32,371 bases of DNA from Kineococcus sp. TRM81007 (GTDB lineage Bacteria; Actinomycetota; Actinomycetes; Actinomycetales; Kineococcaceae): NCBI RefSeq assembly GCF_022669155.1, contig NZ_JALBVB010000056.1, forward strand, positions 183,244 through 215,614, given 5' to 3'. Positions 31,489-32,371 of the stretch are shown here, piece after piece (positions within the stretch are counted from its first letter, which is position 1; each line of letters opens with the position of its first letter). The position numbers and the translations under genes are program-made. The notes under the pieces are model-generated. The model saw nothing but the letters and a program-made list of their open reading frames with translations, was not told where the DNA came from and searched no databases.

Positions 31489-32333
31489 GCGCCGCCCCGC
31501 AGCACGTCCTGGTCACCGGAGCCGCCGGCACCGTGGGCACCCTCGTGGCCCCCCGGCTCGCCGCCCCGGGCCGCGTCCTCACCCTGACCGACCTGCACGT
31601 GCCCGACCCGCCGCCCGCAGCCCCCGCCGGTGCGGGTGAGGTGCGGTGGGCGACGCTGTCGGTCACCGACCCGGACGCGCTCGAAGCCGCCTTGGAGGGC
31701 GTGGACGCCGTCGTCCACCTCGGCGGCATCAGCCGCGAGGCGCCGTGGCAGGAGGTGCTGTCGGTCAACGTCGACGGCACCCGCAACCTCCTCGAGGCCG
31801 CCGTGCGCCGCGGCGTGCGCCGCGTCGTCCTCGCCTCCAGCAACCACGCCGTCGGGTACCGCAGCCGCGACGAGGCGGTGGACGGGTACCTGCCCGCCGA
31901 CGCGCCGGTGCGCCCCGACAGCTACTACGGCTGGAGCAAGGCGGCGATCGAGGCGCTGGGGCGGCTCTACAGCGACCACCACGGGTTGCAGGTGTGCGCG
32001 CTGCGCATCGGCAGCTGCTTCCCCGACCCGGGCCGCCTCGGAGTGCGGGGGCTGTCGACGTGGCTGTCGCCCGACGACTGCGTCCGGCTGCTGGAGGCCT
32101 CCGTCACCGACACCACCGCCGGGTACACCGTCGTGTGGGGCGTCTCCCGCAACACCCGCGGCTGGTTCAGCCTCGCCGAGGGCGAGGCGATCGGCTACCA
32201 CCCGCGGGACGACTCCGAGGAGCACGCCGGGCTCGTGCTGACGGCGGGCGAGGAGCCCGACGTGCGCTCGACGGACCTGTTCCACGTGGGTGGCGCGTCG
32301 TTCCTGGACAACGCCCTGGGGCGGCGCAACTGA
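31485..32333 (+). CDS. NAD-dependent uronate dehydrogenase-like epimerase/dehydratase
   Basis: A 282-aa SDR enzyme most like uronate dehydrogenase, which oxidises D-glucuronate or D-galacturonate to aldarolactone with NAD. The Rossmann loop is TGAAGTVG (11-18), with Asp36 after the second strand favouring NAD over NADP. The catalytic block has ASSNHAVGYR (117-126) and the YxxxK pair Tyr148/Lys152 in SYYGWSKAA. LSVNVDGTRNLLEAA and HLGGISREAPW are family-like. GGAGG ends 6-7 nt before GTG 31485. No uronate catabolic neighbours are visible, so the substrate is an assignment by family only. Confidence 0.8.
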   Translation: MSAAPQHVLVTGAAGTVGTLVAPRLAAPGRVLTLTDLHVPDPPPAAPAGAGEVRWATLSVTDPDALEAALEGVDAVVHLGGISREAPWQEVLSVNVDGTRNLLEAAVRRGVRRVVLASSNHAVGYRSRDEAVDGYLPADAPVRPDSYYGWSKAAIEALGRLYSDHHGLQVCALRIGSCFPDPGRLGVRGLSTWLSPDDCVRLLEASVTDTTAGYTVVWGVSRNTRGWFSLAEGEAIGYHPRDDSEEHAGLVLTAGEEPDVRSTDLFHVGGASFLDNALGRRN

Positions 32334-32371
32334 CCCCCCGCCCGCCGGGACCACGCCCCGACGCGGCGGGT

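Overview
The window is very GC-rich (well above 70% by eye) with strongly G/C-biased third codon positions, frequent GTG starts, and gene pairs joined by 4-nt GTGA overlaps. Gene order matches high-GC Actinobacteria: pncB divergent from clpS, then DUF2017, murI, rph and rdgB; also a SigK/RskA pair beside a fasciclin lipoprotein, DUF3618, DUF4383 and DUF2510-RDD proteins. I infer a Kineosporiales or Geodermatophilales-like soil actinomycete (Kineococcus is my best guess), but the genus is not proven from sequence alone.

Layout. 1-5064 (+): the 3' part of an MFS transporter, a DEAD/DEAH helicase, an SRPBCC protein, a TerB-like protein and a DUF2510-RDD membrane protein, ending at a perfect GC palindrome. 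5065-7774 (-): an F420/NADP-type reductase, then the nicotinamide salvage operon pncB-pncA. 7858-12691 (+): clpS, DUF2017, then murI-rph-rdgB and a membrane-anchored molybdopterin oxidoreductase, all coupled by overlaps. 12692-13346 is gene-free and holds a REP-like palindrome, a long 114-nt hairpin and a candidate SigK promoter. 13347-15469 (+): fasciclin lipoprotein, sigK, rskA. 15515-18065: an ATP-grasp ligase, tRNA-Leu(UAG) (-), peroxiredoxin (-), a DUF3618 protein and a GroES-like protein. 18062-19465 (+): cytochrome P450.

19459-27102 (-) is a LacI-regulated carbohydrate cluster: regulator, lipoprotein binding protein, two permeases and two tandem paralogous FAD-dependent oxidoreductases. 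It has no ATPase and no glycoside hydrolase. A perfect 27-bp palindrome overlaps the regulator's apparent start, and a related imperfect site lies at the binding-protein ribosome site. 27219-28741: an unknown helical protein (-), a DUF4383 membrane protein and a small acidic protein. 28689-31245: a glycosyltransferase and a heme-oxygenase-like diiron protein (-), divergent from a CDGSH iron-sulfur protein (+). The window ends with a uronate-dehydrogenase-like protein preceded by a possible 10-codon leader ORF.

The most notable results are: (1) two near-identical candidate SigK promoters, one inside the end of rdgB driving the molybdopterin oxidoreductase and one driving the fasciclin gene, which tie the oxidoreductase to the SigK regulon; (2) the LacI/ABC/double-FAD-oxidoreductase operon with an unknown substrate; (3) the glycosyltransferase / diiron oxidase-like / CDGSH cluster, a plausible undescribed pathway; (4) the long hairpin in the gene-free stretch; (5) a coherent set of predicted leaderless promoters (TAnnnT 6-7 nt before a GTG start).
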